Position numbers and translations under genes: made by a program. Source: Enterobacter sp. SA187 (lineage in GTDB: Bacteria; Pseudomonadota; Gammaproteobacteria; Enterobacterales; Enterobacteriaceae). Taken from it: 64,000 nt of DNA. This document shows, in pieces, positions 1 to 7,059 of the stretch. Every line of letters begins with the position of its first letter. Positions within the stretch are counted from its first letter, which is position 1. The notes below the pieces were generated by a model. That model was not told the DNA's origin. It ran no database searches and saw nothing but the letters and a program-made list of their open reading frames with translations. The stretch is from assembly GCF_001888805.2 (NCBI RefSeq), contig NZ_CP019113.1, positions 3,658,001 through 3,722,000 on the forward strand, read 5' to 3'.

Positions 1-1891
1 TGGCGGCGAAGTCCTTAACGTTCATCTTCCCTGTTTCAGCCCATTCGATAATCATATCGGTCAGGCTGCTGAATGCCTGCGCGCCAACCTGCTGCATATT
101 GGAGTACAGGTCCATAGAGGCTTCTATTTGCGTGGCAAGCCCCGAGACAAAACCAGCGTTACCGTTATTGCGGAGATCGTCAACCTGCTGGTAATAGTCC
201 TCCTGAATCTGCAGGCGTTCGGCCATCGCGTCGTTCAGAGCCTGCGTCTCGCTGTCATACAGCGTTTTGGTGATATCGCCAGATTGATACTGTTTCTGGA
301 GATCAGCCTGACGAGAGAGGAAATCGGCCTGAATCTGAAGGCGATCATGCATACGCTCGCGCTCCTGCGCGCCCAGCCACCCACCAGCAACATCGATATC
401 AAGCGAGGCTTTCTCGTTCTGGTTGGATGCATGCAGCCCGGCGGTGAACTCAGCCAGTTTGAGGTTTTCTTCATTCGCCCGGCGAACAGCGTTCAGGCGG
501 TCAATTTCGGTAGCTAGCTGCGACAGGCGGGTTTTCTGCGTCTCGTTGAGTCCGGCCAGCTTTCCGTCAGCAATATCAAACTGAAGCCGTTGAAGCTCAG
601 TTACCTCGACCACCTTTTTACCTGTGGTGTCGATCAGCGCTATCTGGCGCTGGTATGCCTGCTCGGTCGCCTTAAAGGCGTTCTCAAGTTTGTTGGCTCC
701 TGCATCTGCCGTGGGCTTACCGTTAACTTCTCCTTTTCCAAGCTTATATCCCGTAGTAGCGGAGCTGCTCGTAACTGCCGGGAATATTGGTAAAGAAGTC
801 TGGAATTTATCTAAACTGGCAAGTTTTTCGCGCAGTTCCTTTAATTCTTTTTGCTTGGCATCGGTATCCATACCAATACGGTTTATTCCAGCCAGAAAAC
901 CTTTATCGCTCAGGTCAGCTTCAAGATTTTTAATCCGCCTTTGAATTTCTACGCTTGAAGCGTTGGCCGCAACTCTTTGTCCGCCCTGAAAGTTCTCTAC
1001 AAGGCGACCCAACTCCGAAGCTGCGTTACCGAGCCATCCGACAAGAGATGCTACACCACCAACCAGCTCCGATAATCCCTGCAAAACTGCTGGGTCGGTG
1101 AAAGTCTTTTTAAGATCATCCAGCCCTTCCTGAAGTGGTGAAAGATCAACTTTAGCGAGCCCTGCAGCAATCTCCATCTTCAGACCACTGGCCTGTGCTT
1201 CCAGATCCTGAAATATCTGATTCACTTTTAAAAGGTCATCTATAGATTTCGGATCTGGTGCAACACCGTAGTCTTTCGCCAGTTGAATAAACTCGTTTAA
1301 TTTTTGGTTATTATTATCAAATAGCGGTAATAGCTTTGATAGATCATTACCGAGGCTTTCAAGAATATTGGTCTTTTCGGCGTTGGTATTTATTTTCCCT
1401 AGCGCGTCACCAATAGCTATCAATTGTTTATCAGGGCTAACCTTAGATAGTTTTTCCGCGGAAAGGCCCAAGGCATTAAGCGCGTCGACCGCTTCACCCG
1501 ACTTATTAAGTACAGCATCACCGATTTTATCGCCGATATCTTTAAAAATGTCGGCTATCTGGTCACCTGACACTCCAGCCTTTTCAGCGGCAAACTGCCA
1601 GGCCATCAGTTCCTGCGTAGATACTTGCAGAGACTTTGCCCACCTGTCCGTTTCAGTGATTTGTTCAGAGGTGGACTTCAGTAAAGCTATTCCTGCCGAG
1701 GATACAGCAACTGCCGCGCCCGCTGCGGCTGTACCTATGGTGGCAATGGCAGAGCCCGCAGCCTTTACATCTGACTGGACTTTTTTCCGCCACTTCTCAG
1801 ACGAGCGTTCTGCTTTATCCATGCCAGCAACAAAACCACCCACCTTGGCGATCAGGTCAATCGTCAGGGTTCCGAGGGATTTACCGGCCAT
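1..1891 (-). CDS. Phage tail tape measure protein (C-terminal part outside window)
   Basis: An open frame runs leftwards from ATG at 1891 to the window edge (about 630 codons), preceded by GGAG. The protein starts MAGKSLGTLTIDLIAKVGGF, contains a Gly/Ala-rich hydrophobic stretch near residues 43-70, and then long charged coiled-coil regions. This is the make-up of lambda-type tape measure proteins (prophage tail length tape measure family), which set tail length and help DNA ejection. It follows the tail assembly chaperone genes, as expected. The C-terminus is missing only because of the window edge. Confidence 0.9.
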   Translation of the reverse strand, partial: MAGKSLGTLTIDLIAKVGGFVAGMDKAERSSEKWRKKVQSDVKAAGSAIATIGTAAAGAAVAVSSAGIALLKSTSEQITETDRWAKSLQVSTQELMAWQFAAEKAGVSGDQIADIFKDIGDKIGDAVLNKSGEAVDALNALGLSAEKLSKVSPDKQLIAIGDALGKINTNAEKTNILESLGNDLSKLLPLFDNNNQKLNEFIQLAKDYGVAPDPKSIDDLLKVNQIFQDLEAQASGLKMEIAAGLAKVDLSPLQEGLDDLKKTFTDPAVLQGLSELVGGVASLVGWLGNAASELGRLVENFQGGQRVAANASSVEIQRRIKNLEADLSDKGFLAGINRIGMDTDAKQKELKELREKLASLDKFQTSLPIFPAVTSSSATTGYKLGKGEVNGKPTADAGANKLENAFKATEQAYQRQIALIDTTGKKVVEVTELQRLQFDIADGKLAGLNETQKTRLSQLATEIDRLNAVRRANEENLKLAEFTAGLHASNQNEKASLDIDVAGGWLGAQERERMHDRLQIQADFLSRQADLQKQYQSGDITKTLYDSETQALNDAMAERLQIQEDYYQQVDDLRNNGNAGFVSGLATQIEASMDLYSNMQQVGAQAFSSLTDMIIEWAETGKMNVKDFAA

Positions 1892-1968
1892 ATTATCTCC
1901 ATAAAAAAACCGCCAAAGCGGATATTTTTACATTCAGGGTTTATTCGGTGATTATTACCGCCTGCTGA

Positions 1969-2612
1969 CTAATTCCAGTTTTTCATCGCGTCTTCCAGCG
2001 ACACGGGCGGCTCGTCAATATGAGGCGCGAAATCACTGATGCGGAACGACGGGGTGTCCTTACCTTTGTTGACGTTCGCCAGCACGGAGGCGATCAGCGC
2101 CGCGCCCCACTCTGTCCGCATCATCGGGTTCAGTCCTCCATACTGGCTGCGGTACCGGAGCCAGAGCTGGAACTCTCTGAGGCTGAGTCGTTCTTGAGCT
2201 TCGGCGATCGTTCTTCCGCCGATGCCGTTGAGGACGAGCTCGCACCAAACCTCATCTTCGGCGGTGAGTTCATCTTTCCCAGCTCGTTCACCTCCTGAAT
2301 AGCGACCAGCAGCGCCACCGTAAGCGCCCCATCAAGCGCGCCGCGCTCCGGATCAGCTTCGCCGGTGATATCTTTGGGCGTAAAAATCGGGTTGCCGGCT
2401 TCATCACAAACCGCCGCCGCGATATAACCGGCTACGCCATCTATTTTGCCTGCGCTGGCCTGAATGCCCTGGGTAGCAGCATGGTAACCGGCAGGCCGAA
2501 TGAACACCGTTGCGGTCAGCTCCTCTTCTCCCTGTTTCCAGGTGATCTCTTTTTCAATCGGGCGGCCGGTGAACGCCCCGGCTTTTTTCAGATTATCGAG
2601 CGTCAGTTGCAT
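1969..2612 (-). CDS. Tail assembly chaperone, frameshift fusion (lambda GT-like)
   Basis: This is the predicted -1 frameshift product. Ribosomes start at 2612, slip at GGGAAAG (2280-2274), and then read the -1 frame to TAG at 1971-1969, giving about 214 residues. The downstream frame has no good start of its own and encodes a recognisable chaperone 'T' domain: VLNGIGGRTIAEAQERLSLR, followed by an FQLWLRYR segment (DUF4035-like). In lambda, gpG and gpGT coat the tape measure protein while the tail tube assembles. The location directly before the tape measure gene fits exactly. Confidence 0.85.
2130..2612 (-). CDS. Tail assembly chaperone, unshifted product (lambda G-like)
   Basis: This is the normal-frame product of 160 residues, beginning MQLTLDNLKKAGAFTG at ATG 2612 with AGGA upstream. 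An upstream in-frame start at 2690 is possible but would overlap the tail tube gene. The tail end after the slip site is low-complexity Ser/Ala, as expected when the sequence is constrained by the overlapping T frame. In siphoviruses this short form is made in large excess over the frameshift fusion and binds the tape measure protein. Confidence 0.85.
   Translation of the reverse strand: MQLTLDNLKKAGAFTGRPIEKEITWKQGEEELTATVFIRPAGYHAATQGIQASAGKIDGVAGYIAAAVCDEAGNPIFTPKDITGEADPERGALDGALTVALLVAIQEVNELGKMNSPPKMRFGASSSSTASAEERSPKLKNDSASESSSSGSGTAASMED
2274..2280 (-). other. Programmed -1 ribosomal frameshift heptamer GGGAAAG
   Basis: On the minus strand the codons CTG GGA AAG contain G GGA AAG, the same slippery heptamer used between lambda genes G and T. 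A -1 slip here joins the G-type frame to the T-type frame, which stays open for 101 more codons. The position, about 113 codons into the chaperone gene, is normal for the family. Confidence 0.85.
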
Positions 2613-2659
2613 GATTTTTCCTGCTCCAAAAGTTATACGGGGCATACGCCCCGCGTTGC

Positions 2660-3151
2660 TTAACTGCCAGCTTGGACTTTCGGCACCCATACCGCCGGGC
2701 CAGAACGCTGAACCGATGCCGACGTGGCCACAACCGTGTTAGCCGCAAAATCGAACGGGAAATCGGTCACCTTGCCTTTGAACACAAACCAGGTGCGGTC
2801 TTCCGGAAGTTGGAGGCCATCTACGCTACCAGCTCCTGATCCGACTGTAGGCGCTGACTCACCATCAGCCCAGCCCACTGCCCAAGTAAGATCGTCCTGA
2901 TTGTCGGACTCTGCCATGCGGTGCAGCATCAGATGGCTGAGATTCGCCGGATCCGCGTTAAGCGTCACCGTGGCCGCGCCGGGGGTACGCAGACCTTTTT
3001 TATAAGTTCGCGTGCTTCGCTCACTGAGGCAGGTATCTTCAATCTGGTCGGCGGGGTTGCCGCCAGGGCTAAACGCGGTGATGCACTCAACTTCGCTGAC
3101 TGCGCCGTCCGCCAGAACATAGAGCTGTGTGCCCTGAGTCACTACAGACAT
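2660..3151 (-). CDS. Major tail tube protein
   Basis: This 163-residue protein starts MSVVTQGTQLYVLADG. It lies between the tail completion gene and the tail assembly chaperone, the fixed position of the tail tube subunit in HK97- and lambda-like phages. It has a beta-rich composition with Gly-rich turns and the stretch TWFVFKGKVTDFPFDF near the C-terminus, typical of tail tube folds. It should polymerise into the tail tube around the tape measure protein. No C-terminal Ig-like decoration domain is present. The call rests on recall and synteny. Confidence 0.85.
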   Translation of the reverse strand: MSVVTQGTQLYVLADGAVSEVECITAFSPGGNPADQIEDTCLSERSTRTYKKGLRTPGAATVTLNADPANLSHLMLHRMAESDNQDDLTWAVGWADGESAPTVGSGAGSVDGLQLPEDRTWFVFKGKVTDFPFDFAANTVVATSASVQRSGPAVWVPKVQAGS

Positions 3152-3200
3152 AGTTATCTCCGGATATAAAAAAACCGGCTCGGGGCCGGTGTATTGAGGG

Positions 3201-3566
3201 TTATCGCTTCACTATCCAGTCAACGTCGAAGGAATAGCGATAGCGTTTTGTTTCGGGGTCTTTCTCCTGCCCTCCCCAGCGCGTGATGTGCGCGTGCGGC
3301 TCTATGGCATCGCGCAGTGCAGCGGCGACGGCAATGACCTCATCCACCGTGTCGGCATAGGCATCCACCTGAAGCGTGAATGCATCAGCGTCAGGTCGCT
3401 GCGCCAGGTAGTTCTCCGGCGCTCCGGTGACATTCTGCCAGACCGCATACGGATAAACGACTGCATCGTCCTGCATACCGAAGGGGTAAACGCGCAACGG
3501 GTCAGACCCCAGCAATGCTCTTACGCGCGGGCTGCCAGCGCAAACGGCGAAAATCGGAGCGATCAT
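3201..3566 (-). CDS. Tail completion/terminator protein (DUF3168, gp17-like)
   Basis: This 121-residue protein contains VYPYAVWQNVTGAPENYL and an alternating beta-strand C-terminus (YRYSFDVDWIVKR), features of the DUF3168 tail terminator family related to SPP1 gp17 and lambda gpU. It caps the tail end before it joins the head. Its start overlaps the stop of the preceding gene by four bases (3563-3566), so translation is probably coupled. Confidence 0.85.
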   Translation of the reverse strand: MIAPIFAVCAGSPRVRALLGSDPLRVYPFGMQDDAVVYPYAVWQNVTGAPENYLAQRPDADAFTLQVDAYADTVDEVIAVAAALRDAIEPHAHITRWGGQEKDPETKRYRYSFDVDWIVKR

Positions 3567-4051
3567 GGCGGAACTCCTTTCTTCTGTGCGCGCTTAATGG
3601 CCCGGTCGAGCACCTTTTCGTATTCAGTGGCAAAAGTGTTTGTCACCTCGTTAAGGTTGTTCTCAGCTGCCGGACGCAAAAATGGCTGAGCGCGCATCTT
3701 CTCGGTACCGAATTCAATGAGTCGCCAGTGCGGGGTCGGGGCGTTCTCGCTCAGGTCAGGATGATTTTTCAGCACAGCGCCATGAAGCACGCCGATCCGA
3801 AATCCCAGGTCACCGGTGCGCCTGAACAGGCGACCATTCCAGCGCTGCGTGACGTTTGCGGCAATGCTGCGCCCGGTTTCCGGATCATCAATACGGCTGG
3901 CGTTTTCTTTAGCTTTTTCGACAATCACATTACCGGCGCGCCGGAGCGCCGCCCGGCCACCTTTACGCCGCAGATCGTCACTGACGGCATCAAGCTTACC
4001 CAGCAGCGACTCCAGCCCTGTGATACTGAAATCAATACCGTCAGCCATCAT
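3563..4051 (-). CDS. HK97 gp10-family head-tail/tail assembly protein
   Basis: This 162-residue protein begins MMADGIDFSITGLESLLGKL. It has the basic helical first half (RRKGGRAALRRAGNVIVEKA) and the 'HWRLIEFGTEKMRAQPFLRPA' type motif that mark the HK97 gp10 family (cut to 20 here: WRLIEFGTEKMRAQPFLRPA). Members lie between the head closure protein and the tail terminator and act in neck or tail assembly. It overlaps the genes on both sides by a few bases. Confidence 0.88.
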   Translation of the reverse strand: MMADGIDFSITGLESLLGKLDAVSDDLRRKGGRAALRRAGNVIVEKAKENASRIDDPETGRSIAANVTQRWNGRLFRRTGDLGFRIGVLHGAVLKNHPDLSENAPTPHWRLIEFGTEKMRAQPFLRPAAENNLNEVTNTFATEYEKVLDRAIKRAQKKGVPP

Positions 4052-4373
4052 TAACTCCCCGCGAACACGGCAGCGTCAGGTATTCCCGGCCGCTTTTATC
4101 GTCTTCCAGCACGCCATGAATGTTGTAGATGCGGCCCCGGTGAACAATGCGATGTTTATCCGTGATATCATCCCGCCAGCGAATGGTGATCCGGGTAGTC
4201 ACTTCACTTTGCGCGGCTCGCGCGGCCACAAAATCGCGGGCAGATAAATCAACAACACTGGCCCACAACTCTGCGACGTCAGCCCAGCCATTAGTGACGG
4301 CGCCTGTGGCAGGGCTTTGGGTTTTCACCGGCTTCTGGAGCATGACGCGCCTGTTTAGCTTTCCGGCCTGCAT
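4041..4373 (-). CDS. Phage head closure protein (gp6-like, head-tail joining)
   Basis: A 110-residue protein starting MQAGKLNRRVMLQKPVKTQS. The pattern MxAGxLxxRVxLQ, the middle 'WADVAELWASV' and 'TTRITIRWR..I..KHRI' are hallmarks of the phage head-tail joining family (PF05521). The protein seals the portal after DNA packaging. It sits directly upstream of the gp10-type gene with an 11-base overlap. Confidence 0.9.
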   Translation of the reverse strand: MQAGKLNRRVMLQKPVKTQSPATGAVTNGWADVAELWASVVDLSARDFVAARAAQSEVTTRITIRWRDDITDKHRIVHRGRIYNIHGVLEDDKSGREYLTLPCSRGVNDG

Positions 4374-4375
4374 GC

Positions 4376-4561
4376 TTACCCCCTGGGTTTACCGCTGAGG
4401 TAAGTGTGTACCGGGGAGTCGATCGTGGTCGTTTCAATCTCCCCCACCATTGACTGGTAAATCATCGCCGCCAGGGCTTCGTTTGACTCCGCCAGCCGCG
4501 TCATTGCGGCGGTCTGCGCTGCCATCGCTGCCAGCAGGCCGTTTACCTGTTGCTCGTTCAT
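4376..4561 (-). CDS. Small phage protein of unknown function
   Basis: A 61-residue protein starting MNEQQVNGLLAAMAAQTAAM and ending THTYLSGKPRG-like (VHTYLSGKPRG). A strong GGAGG lies 10 bases before ATG 4561, so this start is preferred over an upstream TTG. The predicted form is a single helix followed by a short tail. Similar small proteins occur in HK97-type head clusters next to the head closure gene. Function is unknown. It overlaps out of frame the Cys-containing ORF 4434-4622. Confidence 0.65.
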   Translation of the reverse strand: MNEQQVNGLLAAMAAQTAAMTRLAESNEALAAMIYQSMVGEIETTTIDSPVHTYLSGKPRG

Positions 4562-4622
4562 AGGCAATGTCCCTCCATTTTTTCAGCCACTCCCGGCGGC
4601 GTTTACATCCGGCGCAGGCCAT
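4434..4622 (-). CDS. Possible small Cys-motif phage protein overlapping its neighbours
   Basis: A 62-codon frame starts with ATG inside TGATG, overlapping the stop of the connector gene, which suggests coupled translation. The N-terminus MACAGCKRRREWLKKWRDIA has a CxxC pair followed by a basic helix, resembling tiny CxxC proteins found in head clusters of other siphoviruses. The C-terminal half is out of frame with gene 4376-4561 and looks low-complexity, so only the first half may be under selection. Confidence 0.45.
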   Translation of the reverse strand: MACAGCKRRREWLKKWRDIAYERATGKRPAGSDGSADRRNDAAGGVKRSPGGDDLPVNGGGD

Positions 4623-4948
4623 CAGTGCCACCGCCGGTGGCGTAACAGCAGCGCTTCGACGCCCAGCGGCGTTTCCGCCAGGTTCTGCGCCGCTGCCTCG
4701 CGGTTTGCGTACCAGTGACCAATCAGCAAAAGCATTGCCGCCCAGATACCCGAAGTAAAAAGAACCTCACGGGGAGGCTCCTTTTCTTCGTGGGGAGGTG
4801 TCAGCGATTCCACCAGCGCACCGTCGCAGAAGTGCTCAACGTAATCAACAGCTGCCGAGGCATAGGCAGCAATCAGATCGTCTTCGGCGCCACTGTCAAC
4901 TTTCAGATGCGTCTTTATCTGCGCCATCTGCTCCGCGCTTATTTCCAC
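4622..4948 (-). CDS. Head-tail connector (HK97 gp6-like)
   Basis: The protein contains SAEQMAQIKTHLKVDSGAED followed by DLIAAYASAAVDYVEHFCDG, the helical signature of gp6-like head-tail connectors, which form the adaptor ring under the portal. The frame extends up to 5014, but that would overlap the previous gene by about 120 bases. A GTG at 4948 places the conserved motif near the N-terminus (108 residues), matching family length, so it is preferred; its ribosome site is only a G-run and the start is uncertain. Confidence 0.8.
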   Translation of the reverse strand: MEISAEQMAQIKTHLKVDSGAEDDLIAAYASAAVDYVEHFCDGALVESLTPPHEEKEPPREVLFTSGIWAAMLLLIGHWYANREAAAQNLAETPLGVEALLLRHRRWH

Positions 4949-5138
4949 CTTTACCCCCGGTTTTGGCTTTTTCAGACTGCACAGGATCGGAAGCTCCCAC
5001 CTTTTCGGTTTCAACCTCTTCGGCCAGGTGCAATTTCACCAGTGCTTCGCCGATTTCTTTCTTCACCACGCGGGTTTCACCCTGTGACACCGTTCCGAGG
5101 TGATAATGCGAGAACATACGGAGAGCTTTAATTTTCAT
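4896..5138 (-). CDS. Small conserved phage protein in head module, unknown function
   Basis: This 80-residue protein starts MKIKALRMFSHYHLGTVSQG. The first 45 residues look like a compact beta-rich domain seen in small proteins between capsid and connector genes of other HK97-like phages. The last 35 residues are Lys/Gly/Asp-rich and disordered, and overlap the connector gene start. No function is assigned. Confidence 0.7.
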   Translation of the reverse strand: MKIKALRMFSHYHLGTVSQGETRVVKKEIGEALVKLHLAEEVETEKVGASDPVQSEKAKTGGKGGNKRGADGADKDASES

Positions 5139-5174
5139 AGCGTTTACGCGGCCATTGCTGACCGCGCCCTTTTG

Positions 5175-6338
5175 TTATGCGCCGGTACCGACAGCAATAT
5201 CACCGGTAACGATGGCGGCAGGACGATAGTGCGCCAGCGCCAGGCGCTCTTCGCACAGGATGGTCAGCATGTTTTTCACGAAGTTATCGCGATCCTGGTT
5301 GCTGATTTCGATAGTGGCATCCATGCGGTCCCAGACCTGAGAGGCAAGGCCAAATGCGCCGACGGTAAACGTACCGGCCGCCTGCGCTGTGGTGGACACG
5401 ACCGGCAGCCCCCAGAGCAACTTCGAGGCAAATGCCTGAGGGCCGCCAAGGATGTAATTGCCGTTCGCGTCCTTCAGCAGCGCAATGCGATGCCAGTCTG
5501 CCGGGTTAAGAACGATACCGTCGGCTTCAAATTCGCTGAGTGATACCTGGTAGATAGCATGCGCCAGCACGTCAGCCCCCGTATCACCTGAAGCATTCAG
5601 CGCGGTTTCATACTCGTTGGCAACCACGTTCAGACCCTGCAGGTTGTCGCCGGTACCATCACCGTTCAGCATCTGGTTTTCTTCCACCAGTGCCAGGCCA
5701 TACATCATGCGGGAGTTGATATAAGACTCCAGAGCCGGCGCATCGTCCATAATCTGACGCGATGCCTGGATCCAGTGGGCGATGGTCTTCACGTTCGCCA
5801 TTTCTTTGGTGAAGGTGATGTTACTTTCCGGCTTGAGGGTGCCTTCCGCCACCGGCGCCGCAGCGTTGGTAAACACGTTCTCGCGAACATATTCCAGTGC
5901 GTTACTGGTGATACGCCCCTGCGCCAGAAGATCACGCACGGTCAGACGGCGCAGGCCTGGCATGAGAATGCCCGGCTGCTGCTGCGGCAGAACCAGCGCA
6001 CCGGCGGAGTTAGCACCCGAGCCGATCGCCTTGTCGAAGCTGGTTACCTTCGCTTTGGTGCGCGAACCGTCCCAGCCCTTCATCAGGTCTTCGGACACAC
6101 GCTCTGCAAAAGATTTCTTCGCGGTCTGGTCGGGGACGTTACCAGCGAGCTTCTGCTCAAGATCGAACAGGCGCGTACCGGTGGTTTTCAGTTCATCCTG
6201 CGCTTTGGTCAGGTCGGCCTGGAGTTGTTTGTTAATTTCGCCATTTTCATTAATGGACTTACGTTGTTCGTCGATCAGTTGCTTCACTTCTTTCTGTGAA
6301 TTCTCGATCGCTTTTTCCAGTACAGATAATTCAGACAT
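5175..6338 (-). CDS. Major capsid protein, HK97 gp5 family, with crosslinking residues
   Basis: A 387-residue protein closely resembling HK97 gp5 and colinear with it. Residues 1-103 form a charged coiled-coil scaffold (delta) domain. The expected prohead cleavage falls after Lys103 (FDK|AIGSG). The mature part has the HK97 fold landmarks PGLRRLTVRDLLAQGR, NALEYVRE and the C-terminal CEERLALAHYRP. Lys169, Asn356 and Glu363, which make and catalyse the isopeptide crosslinks in HK97, are all present at the same numbers, so a chainmail capsid is likely. The protease and portal genes follow upstream in the transcript. Confidence 0.97.
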   Translation of the reverse strand: MSELSVLEKAIENSQKEVKQLIDEQRKSINENGEINKQLQADLTKAQDELKTTGTRLFDLEQKLAGNVPDQTAKKSFAERVSEDLMKGWDGSRTKAKVTSFDKAIGSGANSAGALVLPQQQPGILMPGLRRLTVRDLLAQGRITSNALEYVRENVFTNAAAPVAEGTLKPESNITFTKEMANVKTIAHWIQASRQIMDDAPALESYINSRMMYGLALVEENQMLNGDGTGDNLQGLNVVANEYETALNASGDTGADVLAHAIYQVSLSEFEADGIVLNPADWHRIALLKDANGNYILGGPQAFASKLLWGLPVVSTTAQAAGTFTVGAFGLASQVWDRMDATIEISNQDRDNFVKNMLTILCEERLALAHYRPAAIVTGDIAVGTGA

Positions 6339-6349
6339 GTGTTGCTCCG

Positions 6350-7018
6350 TTAAGCATTCCGCAGATTAGCGGCAAAGGAAGTTATGCGCTGTGCCAGCGC
6401 GTCAATGTCGCCGCTACCGGACTCGCTCCGGCCTGCGGACTTCACGCGGGCAATAAATGCCTGCGCCTCAGCGCGCGTCAGGCCGACTGAATCCCTCAGC
6501 CAGGCCTCCGCGTCACGAATGGTTTTGATACCGTCGATACACTTCATGGCGGTCACGCCTGCCAGCTCATTAGCCGGGAACGTGCAGACGCTGATTTCCC
6601 GCAGATAGGAGATGTTTTTAAAAATAAGGCCGGTGCTCCCGACGCTGTAATCGTCAGGACCGACAGAAAACCCTACTGACATGCCCTCAACAGTGCCGTG
6701 CTGCATGGCGGCTTTAAGATCTTCTGAAATGCTGAGTCCAGGCGTAAGCTGTCCGCGGACATACAGCCCTTTCTCATCTTCATGCATCGCATCCCATTTG
6801 CCGACAGGGATGGCGCGGGTCTGGTGGTTGAAAAACATGGCCACTTTACGACTCTGGCTGGCGATCACACCCGCAAAAGCGCCGGGCAAAATAATGTCGC
6901 CATCGGCGTCGGTGTTATTGAAAACCGAGGCGTACCCCTCAAAGGTCCCCTTACTGCCGTCGCCGGTAAACTTGATTTCTGTCTGGTCGAACGCCAGCGT
7001 TTTTTGAATCTCAGGCAT
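6350..7018 (-). CDS. Prohead protease (HK97 gp4, peptidase family U35)
   Basis: This protein of about 222 residues starts MPEIQKTLAFDQTEIKFTGD at ATG 7018, with a G-run just upstream; an ATG at 7030 is also open. The motif FEGYASVFNNTDADGDIILP and the catalytic His65 (FFNHQTR) and Ser114 (EGMSVGF) match HK97 gp4. The enzyme removes the scaffold domain of the capsid protein during maturation and then degrades itself. The C-terminal third is charged and helical. It lies between portal and capsid genes as in HK97. Confidence 0.93.
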   Translation of the reverse strand: MPEIQKTLAFDQTEIKFTGDGSKGTFEGYASVFNNTDADGDIILPGAFAGVIASQSRKVAMFFNHQTRAIPVGKWDAMHEDEKGLYVRGQLTPGLSISEDLKAAMQHGTVEGMSVGFSVGPDDYSVGSTGLIFKNISYLREISVCTFPANELAGVTAMKCIDGIKTIRDAEAWLRDSVGLTRAEAQAFIARVKSAGRSESGSGDIDALAQRITSFAANLRNA

Positions 7019-7030
7019 CGTAGCCCCCAT

Positions 7031-7059
7031 AAAAATTAAGCCCCTCCGGAGAGGGGCTT
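7031..7059 (-). terminator. Terminator-like hairpin at the end of the portal gene
   Basis: AAGCCCCTC and GAGGGGCTT form a perfect 9-bp stem with loop CGGA, followed on the minus strand by AATTTTT. It overlaps the last codons of the portal gene and precedes the protease gene. In a Q-antiterminated late operon it could be read through while lowering expression of head genes in the lysogen, or stabilise the 3' end of an upstream RNA. Confidence 0.55.
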
